A DNA stretch of 58,244 nucleotides from CALCKU01 sp964654665 (GCA_964654665.1 CAZZKV010000018.1:1-58244); one strand, 5' to 3'. Positions 1 through 8,573 are shown, counted from the stretch's first letter. Program-made: numbers and translations. Notes: generated by a model not told the origin, from the sequence alone.

Positions 1-1
1 T

Positions 2-145
2 CTCCTTGCTTCCAGTTTTACCAAACAAGGTGTCTACAAAAGCTGGGGCACATCACACCGTCGTATTTCTTCGGCTTCTAGATATTGTGCAAATGTTTAC
101 GATGGCTTTCTTCATGGTTTTGAAAATTTGCTAATTCAGCCGTGA
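2..145 (+). CDS. possible 3' end of a gene entering from the left edge
   Basis: An open frame runs in from the window edge for 47 codons and stops at TGA 143-145. Another forward frame is also open for about 42 codons, so I cannot tell which, if either, is coding. No family is recognised in either translation. The only support is a weak terminator-like hairpin on the same strand at 215-236. Very uncertain. Confidence 0.15.
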   Translation, partial: LLASSFTKQGVYKSWGTSHRRISSASRYCANVYDGFLHGFENLLIQP

Positions 146-214
146 TGGAAGGCACTCTTAAACGGGAGACTAATTTTTGATATCTATATATTGACCGCCC
201 TGTTTTCACCGGCG

Positions 215-236
215 TGATCAACTTTGATCATTTTTT
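215..236 (+). terminator. weak terminator-like hairpin with U tract
   Basis: Two copies of TGATCA (215-220 and 225-230) pair around a four-base loop and are followed directly by six T. The stem is A/T-rich, so it is only a modest terminator. It would end a plus-strand transcript entering from the left. The rest of 1-347 shows no recognised gene. Confidence 0.35.
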
Positions 237-347
237 CCGAAGATGTGTTTGCGGGCCTCATCGTAAAATATTGTCCGAATGGAAATTAAATGTATAGTTT
301 AGCTATTATCGTACATCCTGAACAATCCTTTTTTGGTAATTCCCCAT

Positions 348-376
348 TTGACAGCACTTTAAACCCCCGCTATAGG
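348..376 (+). promoter_or_regulatory. sigma70-type promoter of ffh-rpsP
   Basis: A perfect -35 box TTGACA (348-353) is followed by a 17-base spacer and TATAGG (371-376). Transcription should begin near 383. This is the best canonical promoter upstream of ffh and gives a leader of about 146 bases. Confidence 0.7.
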
Positions 377-382
377 CGCCCC

Positions 383-528
383 AAACTCACGCGCAGTCAA
401 ATTGCGCTCTGAACTGTGCGACACCCTACGCTGGTTTAAACCGGACGGGACGATGCAGGCAGGGTCCTCGGGTCGATGTTATCATCCACCGGAGCTTTTT
501 GGGTTATGCGCCAATTTTGGAGCCAAGC
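383..528 (+). promoter_or_regulatory. long structured 5' leader of ffh
   Basis: About 146 transcribed, apparently untranslated bases lie between the predicted start site and the ffh start codon. Inverted repeats are visible: GCGCA/TGCGC near 391-407, a GGTTTAAACC palindrome at 433-442, and ACCCT (423-427) facing AGGGT (461-465). The conserved core of bacterial SRP RNA is absent, so this is not the 4.5S RNA gene. A regulatory role is only inferred. Confidence 0.35.
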
Positions 529-2091
529 TTGTTTGAAGCTTTAGGAGATAGATTAACCGGTGTGTTTGATGGCCTAACAGGCCGTGGCGCGTTGTCGGAA
601 AAAGATGTATCGGCGGCGATGCGCGAAATTCGTGTGGCACTGCTCGAAGCCGATGTCGCCTTACCGGTTGTCAAAGGTTTTATCACGAAAATTAAAGCCG
701 AGGCTGTCGGTGAAAAAGTAATAAAATCTATAAAGCCCGGGCAACAGATTGTTAAAATCGTCCATGACGGCCTTGTTGATATGTTGGGCGGTGATACAGA
801 TGAAGCCCGCGCTGCCTCTGAGGTTAATTTAGCAGGGCGTCCGCCTATCGCTATTTTAATGGCAGGCCTTCAAGGTTCTGGTAAGACAACAACAACTGGA
901 AAACTAGCGAAATTCCTAAAGGAAAAAGCCAAGAAAAAAATTCTACTGGCCTCGCTGGATACACGCCGACCCGCAGCCATGGAACAATTAGCTATTCTAG
1001 CCCAGCAAGTGGATGTCGGATTTCTACCCATTGTTGCGGGAGAAGATGCTGTCACTATTGCGAAACGGGCTATGGATCAAGGTGCCAAAGGCGGTTTTGA
1101 TATTGTCTTTCTAGATACGGCGGGACGGACAACAATTGATGATGATCTTATGGCCGAGGTTGAAGCCATCGCAAAGGTGACAAACCCGATTGAAACTTTA
1201 TTAGTTGCCGATAGTTTGACGGGTCAGGATGCGGTGGAAACGGCACGGCGTTTTCATACTCAGCTCCCTTTGACGGGGCTTGTCCTCACTCGGATTGACG
1301 GTGATGGCCGCGGTGGTGCCGCATTGTCCATGCGGGCTGTCACGGGCCTACCTATTAAGTTTCTAGGGACAGGTGAGAAGCTTTCCAATCTTGAAATGTT
1401 CGATGCCGAACGTCTGGCGGGCCGAATTTTAGGTCAAGGCGATATTGTCTCTTTGGTTGAAAAGGCCAGTGAAGTGCTCGATCAAAAAGATGCCGAGCGC
1501 ATGGCCAAGAAAATGGAAAAAGGTACGTTCGATTTGGATGACCTTGGCAAACAACTTGGCCAAATGCAAAAAATGGGTGGTATGGGCGGTTTGATGAAGC
1601 TTATGCCAGGCATGGGGAAAATGAAAAAGCAGCTTGATGCAGCAGGCGGCATTGACGACAAATTACTTAAGCGCCAACAGGCTATTATTCTGTCTATGAC
1701 GCCCCAAGAGCGTAAGAAACCAGAACTGTTGAAAGCTTCGCGCAAAAAACGGATTGCCGCAGGTTCGGGTATGAGCGTTCAGGAGGTTAATAAACTTTTG
1801 AAAATGCATCGCCAAATGTCAGATATGATGAAGAAAATGGGTAAAGGCGGCATGGCTAATATGATGGCGCAGATGGGCGGTATGCCCGGCATGCCAAAAG
1901 GTATGATGCCCAAAGGGAACAAAATGCCGAACACGGCTAATATGGATTCGGCAATGCTGGAAGAGATCAAACAACAAATGGCATCTGGAAAAATGCCAAA
2001 AGGATTACCCGGGCTGGGCGGTGCTAAACTACCTGGTTTGGGCGGTGGACTACCTGGTCTCGGAGGTAACCCCTTCGGGAAAAAGAAATAA
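529..2091 (+). CDS. ffh: signal recognition particle protein Ffh
   Basis: SRP GTPase that binds signal sequences of nascent membrane proteins and delivers ribosomes to FtsY at the inner membrane. The N domain is followed by the G domain, with the P-loop GLQGSGKT (about residues 113-120), DTAGR (about 196-200) and TRIDGDGRGG (about 254-263). A methionine-rich M domain fills the C-terminal third. The start chosen is TTG 529, six bases after GGAG 519-522; it gives the family N-terminus MFEALGDRL. An upstream in-frame TTG at 499 has no good Shine-Dalgarno sequence. The C-terminal tail is unusually Gly/Pro/Met-rich, with repeated PGLGG units and a KKK end. rpsP follows after 28 bases. Confidence 0.97.
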   Translation: MFEALGDRLTGVFDGLTGRGALSEKDVSAAMREIRVALLEADVALPVVKGFITKIKAEAVGEKVIKSIKPGQQIVKIVHDGLVDMLGGDTDEARAASEVNLAGRPPIAILMAGLQGSGKTTTTGKLAKFLKEKAKKKILLASLDTRRPAAMEQLAILAQQVDVGFLPIVAGEDAVTIAKRAMDQGAKGGFDIVFLDTAGRTTIDDDLMAEVEAIAKVTNPIETLLVADSLTGQDAVETARRFHTQLPLTGLVLTRIDGDGRGGAALSMRAVTGLPIKFLGTGEKLSNLEMFDAERLAGRILGQGDIVSLVEKASEVLDQKDAERMAKKMEKGTFDLDDLGKQLGQMQKMGGMGGLMKLMPGMGKMKKQLDAAGGIDDKLLKRQQAIILSMTPQERKKPELLKASRKKRIAAGSGMSVQEVNKLLKMHRQMSDMMKKMGKGGMANMMAQMGGMPGMPKGMMPKGNKMPNTANMDSAMLEEIKQQMASGKMPKGLPGLGGAKLPGLGGGLPGLGGNPFGKKK

Positions 2092-2119
2092 ACTGATTGC
2101 TAGATTAAAAGGAAAACTC

Positions 2120-2635
2120 ATGGCTCTCAAAATTCGCTTGGCCCGTCACGGCGCTAAAAAACGCCCATTTTATCGTATTGTTATTGCCGATTCGCGTGCC
2201 CCGCGTGATGGTCGGTTCATCGAAATTGTTGGCCGTTATAACCCTATGCTGCCTAAAACGGCTGAAAATCGCGTTGAATTAGATGTTGAAAAAATAAAAT
2301 CATGGCTTGGAAAGGGTGCACGGCCAACAGATCGTGTTGCTCGTTTTCTAGGTCAAGCTGGTCTATGGGAATGGAAAGCGGGTAATAACCCGAATAAAGG
2401 TAAGCCCGGAGCCAAAGCAGAACAGCTTTTGATTGAAAAGAAAGAGAAAGAAGAAGCACGAAAGGCGGCTGAAGAAGAAGCTAAACAAGCGGCTAAAGAG
2501 GCGAAAGATGCCGCTGATGCAGCGGTTAAAGAAGCCGAAGCGGCTGCAAAAGACGCTCCGGCAGAAGAGGAAGCTGTGCCTGCCGAAGATGCGACATCTG
2601 AAACCACCGCTGAGGAAAAAGAGGTTGAAGAATAA
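2120..2635 (+). CDS. rpsP: 30S ribosomal protein bS16
   Basis: Small-subunit protein of the 30S body. The N-terminus MALKIRLARHGAKKRPFYRI and the following RDGRFIE and VGRYNP segments are the bS16 core (about residues 1-85). ATG 2120 is preceded by AAAGGAAAA, although the same frame is open further upstream. At 171 aa it is about twice the E. coli length. The extra C-terminal half is almost entirely Ala, Glu and Lys and should form a charged helix or coiled coil, an extension type seen in alphaproteobacteria. rimM, which usually follows rpsP, is missing; a terminator comes next. Confidence 0.97.
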   Translation: MALKIRLARHGAKKRPFYRIVIADSRAPRDGRFIEIVGRYNPMLPKTAENRVELDVEKIKSWLGKGARPTDRVARFLGQAGLWEWKAGNNPNKGKPGAKAEQLLIEKKEKEEARKAAEEEAKQAAKEAKDAADAAVKEAEAAAKDAPAEEEAVPAEDATSETTAEEKEVEE

Positions 2636-2659
2636 ATACTTTAAGCTGTTACAAATATT

Positions 2660-2686
2660 AGCCGGGGTATTCCCCGGCTTTTTTTA
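2660..2686 (+). terminator. Rho-independent terminator of ffh-rpsP
   Basis: AGCCGGGG (from 2660) pairs with CCCCGGCT (to 2679) around a short loop and runs into seven T. It lies 25 bases after the rpsP stop, so the transcript ends here without rimM, trmD or rplS. Confidence 0.9.
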
Positions 2687-2705
2687 TGCGCACAATTAAC
2701 ACCTA

Positions 2706-3191
2706 TCACTTTATATAAGGCGAGCCGTTTTTATGGTGCCACGGACGTTCCGGCATCTCACCGGGCGGCAAGTCCAAATCAACATCGGGATATTGGCAAT
2801 GATCAATTTGTGGTTTACGTGTTCCAACTACTAAGAATGTAACAGCACTATTCGTTCGGTTTACAAGGTGATGACCATTACCATCCCCCGCCGGATGCGC
2901 GCAACTATCGCCAGGTAAGAGTTGGACCTCCCCATTATTGTCTATTAAAATAGGACTGCCAGATAAAATATAAATAAATTCATCTTCCGCACTATGATAA
3001 TGGCGTTGTGATGCCCATGTTTCGCCTGCAGAAAGAGCCGGCGGTAAAGTTACATGGTTAGCACCGAATTGCGTTAATCCGCCTGCGTCTCCCAACCTTT
3101 GTGTCACCCGGCCAGAGCAAGGGATGCCAAGCTCTAGCGGATAGTTTGACCCGATGCTTATTGATACAGCTTTTGGATCAATTTTTGGCAT
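2706..3191 (-). CDS. cupin-domain protein
   Basis: A 161-aa single-domain cupin. Motif 1 is visible as HYHSAEDEFIYILSG (about residues 64-78) and motif 2 as PGDSCAHPAGDGNGHHLVN. Together they would supply metal-binding His and Glu residues. The C-terminal segment PDVDLDLPPGEMPERPW resembles small cupins annotated as sugar-isomerase-like or regulator-like, but the substrate is unknown. The start ATG overlaps the stop of the upstream TerC gene (TAATG), so the two are probably translationally coupled. Function beyond the fold is not assignable. Confidence 0.85.
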   Translation of the reverse strand: MPKIDPKAVSISIGSNYPLELGIPCSGRVTQRLGDAGGLTQFGANHVTLPPALSAGETWASQRHYHSAEDEFIYILSGSPILIDNNGEVQLLPGDSCAHPAGDGNGHHLVNRTNSAVTFLVVGTRKPQIDHCQYPDVDLDLPPGEMPERPWHHKNGSPYIK

Positions 3192-4078
3192 TAATGTTCT
3201 GCTGATTTATTACCCATAATTTTATTCACAGCCGCTAACCCACCGGCCGCTGCATTCTCGCTAATGATTTCAGCTTCGCGTTGTGCCCATAGCCGTTTTT
3301 GATATTTATTCGATAGCACATCCGTGACAACTAAGACGCCAATAACTAGATAAAAGCTGGATTTGCTCATCGCATCAATCGTAAACCCAAAGAGTTTTAG
3401 ATGCGCTAAATGGGCTCCTTCTGTAACCAATAAAACCCCGACAAGAAACAAGATAAACAGTCCTAGTACTTCATACATACGGTTCTTTTTAAGAAATTCC
3501 GTTACGGCGTCAGCCATGAAAATCATAGCTATTCCTGATAATACAACGGCAATCACCATGAGTGGCACCTGATAGGTTGTTGTCCCGTCTGCCGTTTTTT
3601 CAGAGGCAATGGCCATAGCCGATAAAATAGAGTCAAAAGAAAATACGAGGTTCATGACGACAATCATGGCGAGCGCCTTGCCAAAAGATGAACGCGAACT
3701 ACCTTCACTATGTTCAATATGATCGACAACAAGCAGATGATTAATTTCTTTAACGGCCGTATAGATAATAAATGCCCCGCCGCCGAGCGTGACAATCGAT
3801 TGCAACGTAAATTCACCCGATAAAACATTACCCCAATGTAAGTCAAAAAGCGGCTCTGCCAACACAGAAACGAGTTTCACAATAACTAATAATAACACAA
3901 TACGGAAAACGACAGCAATCCCGATTCCTAATTTGCGAACCTTCTGAGCTTGTTTCGGGTCACCAACTTTATTGCTTTCAATGGCGATATACAGAAGATT
4001 ATCAAAGCCTAATACCGCTTGCAGCATAATAAGCATAAAGAGTGTGAAGAAACTTTCGAGCGTTAAAAAATCAGCCAT
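3191..4078 (-). CDS. TerC-family integral membrane protein
   Basis: Polytopic inner-membrane protein of the TerC family, linked in other bacteria to metal (manganese) export and tellurite resistance. Seven or so hydrophobic segments are visible, with the family motifs LGFDNLLYIAI near the N-terminus and NLVFSFDSILSAMAIA in the middle, each carrying a buried Asp. ATG 4078 (MADFLTLE) is preferred because GGGGGG precedes it; an ATG four codons upstream lacks a ribosome site. The cupin gene overlaps its stop codon. The specific ion is not deducible from sequence. Confidence 0.9.
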   Translation of the reverse strand: MADFLTLESFFTLFMLIMLQAVLGFDNLLYIAIESNKVGDPKQAQKVRKLGIGIAVVFRIVLLLVIVKLVSVLAEPLFDLHWGNVLSGEFTLQSIVTLGGGAFIIYTAVKEINHLLVVDHIEHSEGSSRSSFGKALAMIVVMNLVFSFDSILSAMAIASEKTADGTTTYQVPLMVIAVVLSGIAMIFMADAVTEFLKKNRMYEVLGLFILFLVGVLLVTEGAHLAHLKLFGFTIDAMSKSSFYLVIGVLVVTDVLSNKYQKRLWAQREAEIISENAAAGGLAAVNKIMGNKSAEH

Positions 4079-4164
4079 AAGGCCCCCCATAAATGTTTAT
4101 GAAGGCTTTCCTAATCCGATTTGCCCTATGCCGTAAAGATCACAAATTACAATGCCGCACAGGT

Positions 4165-5826
4165 TTATTGTTTCATTGAAACAACACGCTGTGGGAATGG
4201 AATTTCTATTTTATTATTTTTAAGTGTCCGCCAGATAATAAATCCAACATCAGAGGTGAACTTGTTCGGGCCATCATCAACGCCCATGCACCAAAATTCA
4301 ACGCACATTTCAATGGCGCTATCACCAAAACTGCGAAACTCTACACTTGGCAAGTCAGGTTCACTTAGCACATCGGGATGGGTTAAAACTGCGTCTCTAA
4401 CCAATGGGACCAGTGCATCCAAATCCGTGTTATAGGCCACGCCGAAATCAACTTCATAGCGTTGGAGCGGACTATCGTGTGTCCAATTTTCATAGGCATT
4501 TTCAGTAAAAGAAGTATTGGGCACTATAATGTCTTTACCATCGGCTGTCATAACCGTTGTCGAACGCATATTAATCGCTTTAACACGCCCGAACTGGTCT
4601 CCTTCCATATTGACGAAATCGCCGACTTTCACAGAACGATCAAAAAGAATGATGAGGCCGGATACAAAATTAGCGGCAATGGGTTGTAACCCTAGGCCAA
4701 TACCAAGTGAGAGGGCTGAAAAAATAACAACCAGACCGGACAGGGATATTCCCGCGGCGGTAAAAGCCAGTATGACAACAACGGCAAATAAAATAATCTG
4801 AAAAATTTTGGCAACAACTTCCCGTGTGGCCATATCCAATGTTTCTTGAGATCGAATGGCATCTTGGCCTTTGGTATTAGAAATATTGCCAAGTTTGAAA
4901 AATATTGATCCAAAAATAGCTAATTTAACAATGGTCATAGCGGAGATGGCTCCGTCACCATCCCCGAATTTCATATTATTGAGGCTTTGGGTTAAGTCAT
5001 CATAATAACCAAAAACCATCAATAGGGCGAGCGGAATAATAATCCAGATTGCGAGTTTTTGAACCATATCATTGGTGACAAAAGTTTTAATAACGCGGTA
5101 AAGCAGGAAGACCACGGCCAAACCTTGGGCCAATTTCACTAGCCAATCTTGTCCGAGTAGTGGAATGTTTTTTAAGATAATCGCAAATAAGGCTAGTAAA
5201 GCGACCTGAATAGCGGCACGCAGAAAATCTCGTGACCGATAAATATAGTCGCGTACAATATATAATTTTACGTCTGCAGAAGGTGGATCCCGAAACAGAA
5301 AAACACGCTTAATAAGAGAGCGTGTCAAAAGTGGCGCCAAAAACCAAACGATCGCAATGGCCCCGAGTTGCGCCAAAAAGGATGGACTGGTTAGCCAGCC
5401 TATTATTTTCCTCAATAAATTTTCCGCTATCTGTTTTATAGTGTCAGGATTGGTTGGAAATAAACTTTTTTTGGCTGGCGGTGTATTTGCATCTTGCGGT
5501 ATTTCAATATCGCTAGCCTTGTCACGTGCAGCTAAAACAGCGTTGACTAAAGCTTTGTCCGCCGCTTCTTTAGCTGCGATTGCCTCTTGAATTGTTGGAT
5601 CATTTAAATCCAAATTACCTAATATATCAGGCTCTTTATCGGTTTCAGATTGTGATAAAGACGGGGTTTCGGCTTTATCCTGAGTTGCCGGCGTTTGTGT
5701 TGTGGTAGCTGTGCTAGAGTTTTCTGGCACCTGGGGCGTTTGCGCGAGTGTAGGCGTAGCCAATATAATTATTAAACCTATAACCATAATAATATGGTAC
5801 AGGTTAGAAATTCGCTGCCACAACAC
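4165..5826 (-). CDS. MscS-family mechanosensitive channel
   Basis: Large MscS-type channel (553 aa) of the inner membrane, releasing solutes on hypo-osmotic shock. A signal peptide (about 1-28, ending at TLAQ) is followed by a Thr/Gln/Glu-rich periplasmic region and several membrane helices from about residue 130. The pore helix is Gly/Ala-rich (ALSLGIGLGLQPIAANFVSG). The cytoplasmic beta domain shows VKVGDFVNMEG and VPNTSFTENAYENW, and the protein ends near IPFPQRVV. The start is GTG 5826, eight bases after GGAGG. It is divergent from the rhodanese gene. Confidence 0.92.
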   Translation of the reverse strand: MLWQRISNLYHIIMVIGLIIILATPTLAQTPQVPENSSTATTTQTPATQDKAETPSLSQSETDKEPDILGNLDLNDPTIQEAIAAKEAADKALVNAVLAARDKASDIEIPQDANTPPAKKSLFPTNPDTIKQIAENLLRKIIGWLTSPSFLAQLGAIAIVWFLAPLLTRSLIKRVFLFRDPPSADVKLYIVRDYIYRSRDFLRAAIQVALLALFAIILKNIPLLGQDWLVKLAQGLAVVFLLYRVIKTFVTNDMVQKLAIWIIIPLALLMVFGYYDDLTQSLNNMKFGDGDGAISAMTIVKLAIFGSIFFKLGNISNTKGQDAIRSQETLDMATREVVAKIFQIILFAVVVILAFTAAGISLSGLVVIFSALSLGIGLGLQPIAANFVSGLIILFDRSVKVGDFVNMEGDQFGRVKAINMRSTTVMTADGKDIIVPNTSFTENAYENWTHDSPLQRYEVDFGVAYNTDLDALVPLVRDAVLTHPDVLSEPDLPSVEFRSFGDSAIEMCVEFWCMGVDDGPNKFTSDVGFIIWRTLKNNKIEIPFPQRVVSMKQ

Positions 5827-5907
5827 GCTATCGCCCTCCTTAAAATTCGCTGTGTTTTATGACGTGTTAGCCCTTTTGTAAACGTGAAGATGGGTTAGAT
5901 TAGGTTT

Positions 5908-6465
5908 ATGAATAGGACTATTTTGACAATAATGTTGATGATTATCGCTTTCCTGAGTGTTCCAGCTTCAGGGCAGACGCCGTTAGCGGATATCCATACG
6001 AAAATTACGATGGATTACCCCGAGTTGTCTCACATTAAAGGGGATGATTTATATATGAGAATACTTTCCGGTGATTCTAACCTTGTTATTTTAGATACGC
6101 GGCCAGAACGGGAATTCAATGTCAGTCATATTCCTGGGGCTTTACAGATTGACCCAAACATGAATGCGGATGATTTTGCCGCGGTTTATAGCTCAGTTTT
6201 AACCGGTAATGATGTCGTTTTATATTGTTCAGTCGGGCGACGATCCTCACAGTTTGGAGAACGAGTAAAAGCCAGAGCCCGCGAAGCAGGAGCTGCAAAG
6301 GTCATGAACTTAGAAGGCGGTATTTTTGGGTGGCATAATGATGGACACCCACTTGAGAATGAAAATGGGGGCACAGTTTATGTGCATCCTTATAATTTCT
6401 TTTGGGGACGGTTAATTGAAAATAAAGACCGCATAAGCTACGTCCCCAAATCATCGGCTGAATAA
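5908..6465 (+). CDS. secreted rhodanese-domain protein
   Basis: A 185-aa protein with an N-terminal signal peptide (about 1-23, ending at PASGQ) and one rhodanese domain. The active-site loop CSVGRRS (Cys near residue 110) has the Cys and basic residues of sulfurtransferases. DTRPEREFNVSHIPGA is the conserved first part of the domain, and GGIFGWHNDGHPL is its usual end. It likely acts in the periplasm on sulfane sulfur or thiols; the acceptor is unknown. About 45 residues follow the domain with no recognised motif. Confidence 0.85.
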   Translation: MNRTILTIMLMIIAFLSVPASGQTPLADIHTKITMDYPELSHIKGDDLYMRILSGDSNLVILDTRPEREFNVSHIPGALQIDPNMNADDFAAVYSSVLTGNDVVLYCSVGRRSSQFGERVKARAREAGAAKVMNLEGGIFGWHNDGHPLENENGGTVYVHPYNFFWGRLIENKDRISYVPKSSAE

Positions 6466-6485
6466 TGATTTTATTTGGCTCATAA

Positions 6486-6514
6486 TTTACGTATAGCGCA
6501 ACCAGACCTATTAT
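6486..6514 (+). promoter_or_regulatory. probable argG promoter
   Basis: TTTACG (6486-6491), a 17-base spacer and TATTAT (6509-6514) make a good sigma70-like promoter. It would start transcription just ahead of the GAAGAG ribosome site of argG. Confidence 0.5.
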
Positions 6515-6533
6515 ATTTCAGAAGAGTATTATT

Positions 6534-7757
6534 ATGCATACACCTACAAAAGTTGTTCTCGCTTATTCTGGCGGGCTGGATACATCGATTATCTTAAAGT
6601 GGCTGCAAGAAGAAAAAGGTTGTGAGGTTGTTACTTTTACGGCTGATTTAGGACAAGGTGAAGAATTAGAACCGGCGCGGCGCAAAGCCGAGGCGCAAGG
6701 TGTGAAAGAGATTTATATAGATGATCTACGGGAAGAATTTACGCGGGATTTTGTTTTTCCAATGTTTCGTGCAAATGCGCTTTATGAAGGGCTTTACTTG
6801 CTTGGTACATCCATTGCGCGTCCGTTGATTGCTAAACGCCAGATTGAAATTGCTCATGAAGTTGGCGCTGATGCAGTATGTCACGGCGCAACTGGTAAAG
6901 GCAATGACCAAGTACGTTTTGAACTCGGGTACTATGCTCTGGATCCGCAAATTAAAGTTATTGCGCCGTGGCGGGAATGGGATTTAAATTCGCGTACGAA
7001 ACTGATTGAATATGCTGAAAAACATGGCATTGAAATTGCTACAGATAAACGCGGTGAAGCCCCTTTTTCGGTTGATGCTAATTTATTACACACATCATCT
7101 GAAGGTAAAGCTTTGGAAGACCCCAACGAGGAAGCCCCGGAATTTGTCTATCAGCGAACAATATCGCCCGAAGCCGCTCCTGATAAAGCGACCTATATAG
7201 AAATGGGATTCGAACGCGGCGACGCCGTTTCCATCAATGGTGTTGCGATGAGCCCGGCAACTTTGCTTACACGCCTTAATGAATTGGGGGGTGAAAATGG
7301 CATTGGCCGACTGGATTTGCTGGAAAACCGTTTTGTCGGTATGAAATCCCGTGGCATTTACGAAACTCCTGGCGGAACAATTTTACTCATGGCGCACAGG
7401 GGTATTGAACAAATAACAATGGATAAAGGTGCAGCACATCTTAAAGATGAGCTTATGCCGCGCTACGCTGAGCTGATTTATAATGGATTTTGGTTTAGTC
7501 CTGAACGCGATATGTTGCAGGCCGCAATTGATAAAAGTCAGGAAATGGTAACAGGAACGGTTCGCCTCAAGCTCTATAAGGGCAGTGTTACTATTGTGGG
7601 TCGTACATCCCCTTACTCGCTTTATTCTCAAGAACATGTCACCTTTGAAGAAGACGATGTTTACGATCAGGCCGATGCAGGTGGGTTCATTAAAATTAAT
7701 GCTTTGCGTTTGCGTTTGTTAAAAGCACGCGATCGCAAGGCAGGTCGGAATGATTAA
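6534..7757 (+). CDS. argG: argininosuccinate synthase
   Basis: Joins citrulline and aspartate with ATP to give argininosuccinate, the seventh step of arginine synthesis. The PP-loop AYSGGLDTS lies at about residues 10-18. GHGATGKGNDQVRFE-type sequence (here CHGATGKGNDQVRFE) and AHRGIEQITMD are further family signatures. Length (407 aa) is normal. ATG 6534 is preceded by GAAGAG. It is a single-gene unit between its own promoter and a terminator, while argD and argF lie about 41 kb away. Confidence 0.98.
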   Translation: MHTPTKVVLAYSGGLDTSIILKWLQEEKGCEVVTFTADLGQGEELEPARRKAEAQGVKEIYIDDLREEFTRDFVFPMFRANALYEGLYLLGTSIARPLIAKRQIEIAHEVGADAVCHGATGKGNDQVRFELGYYALDPQIKVIAPWREWDLNSRTKLIEYAEKHGIEIATDKRGEAPFSVDANLLHTSSEGKALEDPNEEAPEFVYQRTISPEAAPDKATYIEMGFERGDAVSINGVAMSPATLLTRLNELGGENGIGRLDLLENRFVGMKSRGIYETPGGTILLMAHRGIEQITMDKGAAHLKDELMPRYAELIYNGFWFSPERDMLQAAIDKSQEMVTGTVRLKLYKGSVTIVGRTSPYSLYSQEHVTFEEDDVYDQADAGGFIKINALRLRLLKARDRKAGRND

Positions 7758-7786
7758 GGTTACGCTTGGTAGCCTAACCTTTTAAA
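7756..7786 (+). terminator. Rho-independent terminator of argG
   Basis: AAGGTTA (7756-7762) pairs with TAACCTT (7775-7781), with an inner GCT/AGC stem, and runs into TTTT. It overlaps the argG stop codon. Confidence 0.65.
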
Positions 7787-7817
7787 ATTTCTGTTAATGA
7801 CCGGTTGATACTGGATA

Positions 7818-8573
7818 TTATTTTTTACGTGGTCCTGGTTTTTTAGCGGGCGTACCGTCCTTTTTTAATCGTATACCGTCTTTATTCACAGAGCGTTTCG
7901 TTCCGGGCTTGGGCCCGCGTTTTTTGGGCGCAGTAGATGTTGTGGCCGGTGGTGTTTTCTTTTTTACCGTTTTATTTTTTGAACCCGTTGGTCGTCCGCG
8001 CCGTTTCGGAGCCGTTTCAGATTTTATTTGGGTTTTCGTAGCCTTTGTGACCGCTTTTTTATTTTTAGACCCGGCAGGGCGTCCGCGTTTATTGGGTGAT
8101 TTGGTTATATCCGCTTTCCTCACAACATTATCTACAGAATCCTTAGCCCCATCAGTTGCATGACGTGTTTTTTCGACAGCTGTTTTCGTTGCGGCGCTGG
8201 CCTTTTCTCCAGCCGTTTTTGTCACTTCGCGCGCACGCGCGGCTGCCGCTTCGGCGGCTTTACGAGCTTCAGCCATAGGATCAATGTCAGCTGTTTCAGA
8301 ACGCCCCCCATCAGGGGAAAGATTATTATTAATTCGGAAAACGGCCACGGCAATTTCGCATAAAAGCCGAAGGGTGACGAGTGTTAAGACAATTAATAGA
8401 AACCAATTAAAAAACCCGACAATTTTAGCGAGTGGTCCAAGCTTAATAGCACTAAGCGCTTCACTAAAGTAATTCATACCGGCGACAATGATGGCAAGCC
8501 AGTAAAAGGCAATAACCAATTTTTCTTTCATTAATTTATCAAAAGAGAAAAAGAAGTTGAGCAAATTTGACAT
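7818..8573 (-). CDS. DUF4282-like membrane protein with AT-hook-like tail
   Basis: A 251-aa protein in three parts. Residues 1-85 hold two hydrophobic segments (about 19-36 and 50-79) resembling the DUF4282 domain. Residues about 98-155 are an Ala/Lys/Glu-rich helical linker. The tail is strongly basic with two near-identical AT-hook-like motifs, KRGRPAGSKNK (162-172) and RRGRPTGSKNK (191-201), plus degenerate copies near 217-226 and 244-251. AT-hooks bind the minor groove of A/T-rich DNA, so the protein could tether DNA to the inner membrane; that is inference. Start ATG 8573 lies six bases after GGAG. The neighbours (argG, M23 peptidase) give no direct clue. Confidence 0.75.
   Translation of the reverse strand: MSNLLNFFFSFDKLMKEKLVIAFYWLAIIVAGMNYFSEALSAIKLGPLAKIVGFFNWFLLIVLTLVTLRLLCEIAVAVFRINNNLSPDGGRSETADIDPMAEARKAAEAAAARAREVTKTAGEKASAATKTAVEKTRHATDGAKDSVDNVVRKADITKSPNKRGRPAGSKNKKAVTKATKTQIKSETAPKRRGRPTGSKNKTVKKKTPPATTSTAPKKRGPKPGTKRSVNKDGIRLKKDGTPAKKPGPRKK

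Noticed and set aside
1..528. SRP (4.5S) RNA gene upstream of ffh
   Set aside because: The conserved SRP RNA core motif is not present on either strand in this stretch.
7909..8163. Plus-strand ORF opposite the AT-hook protein
   Set aside because: It is a frame shadow of the Lys/Arg-rich tail and has no ribosome site.
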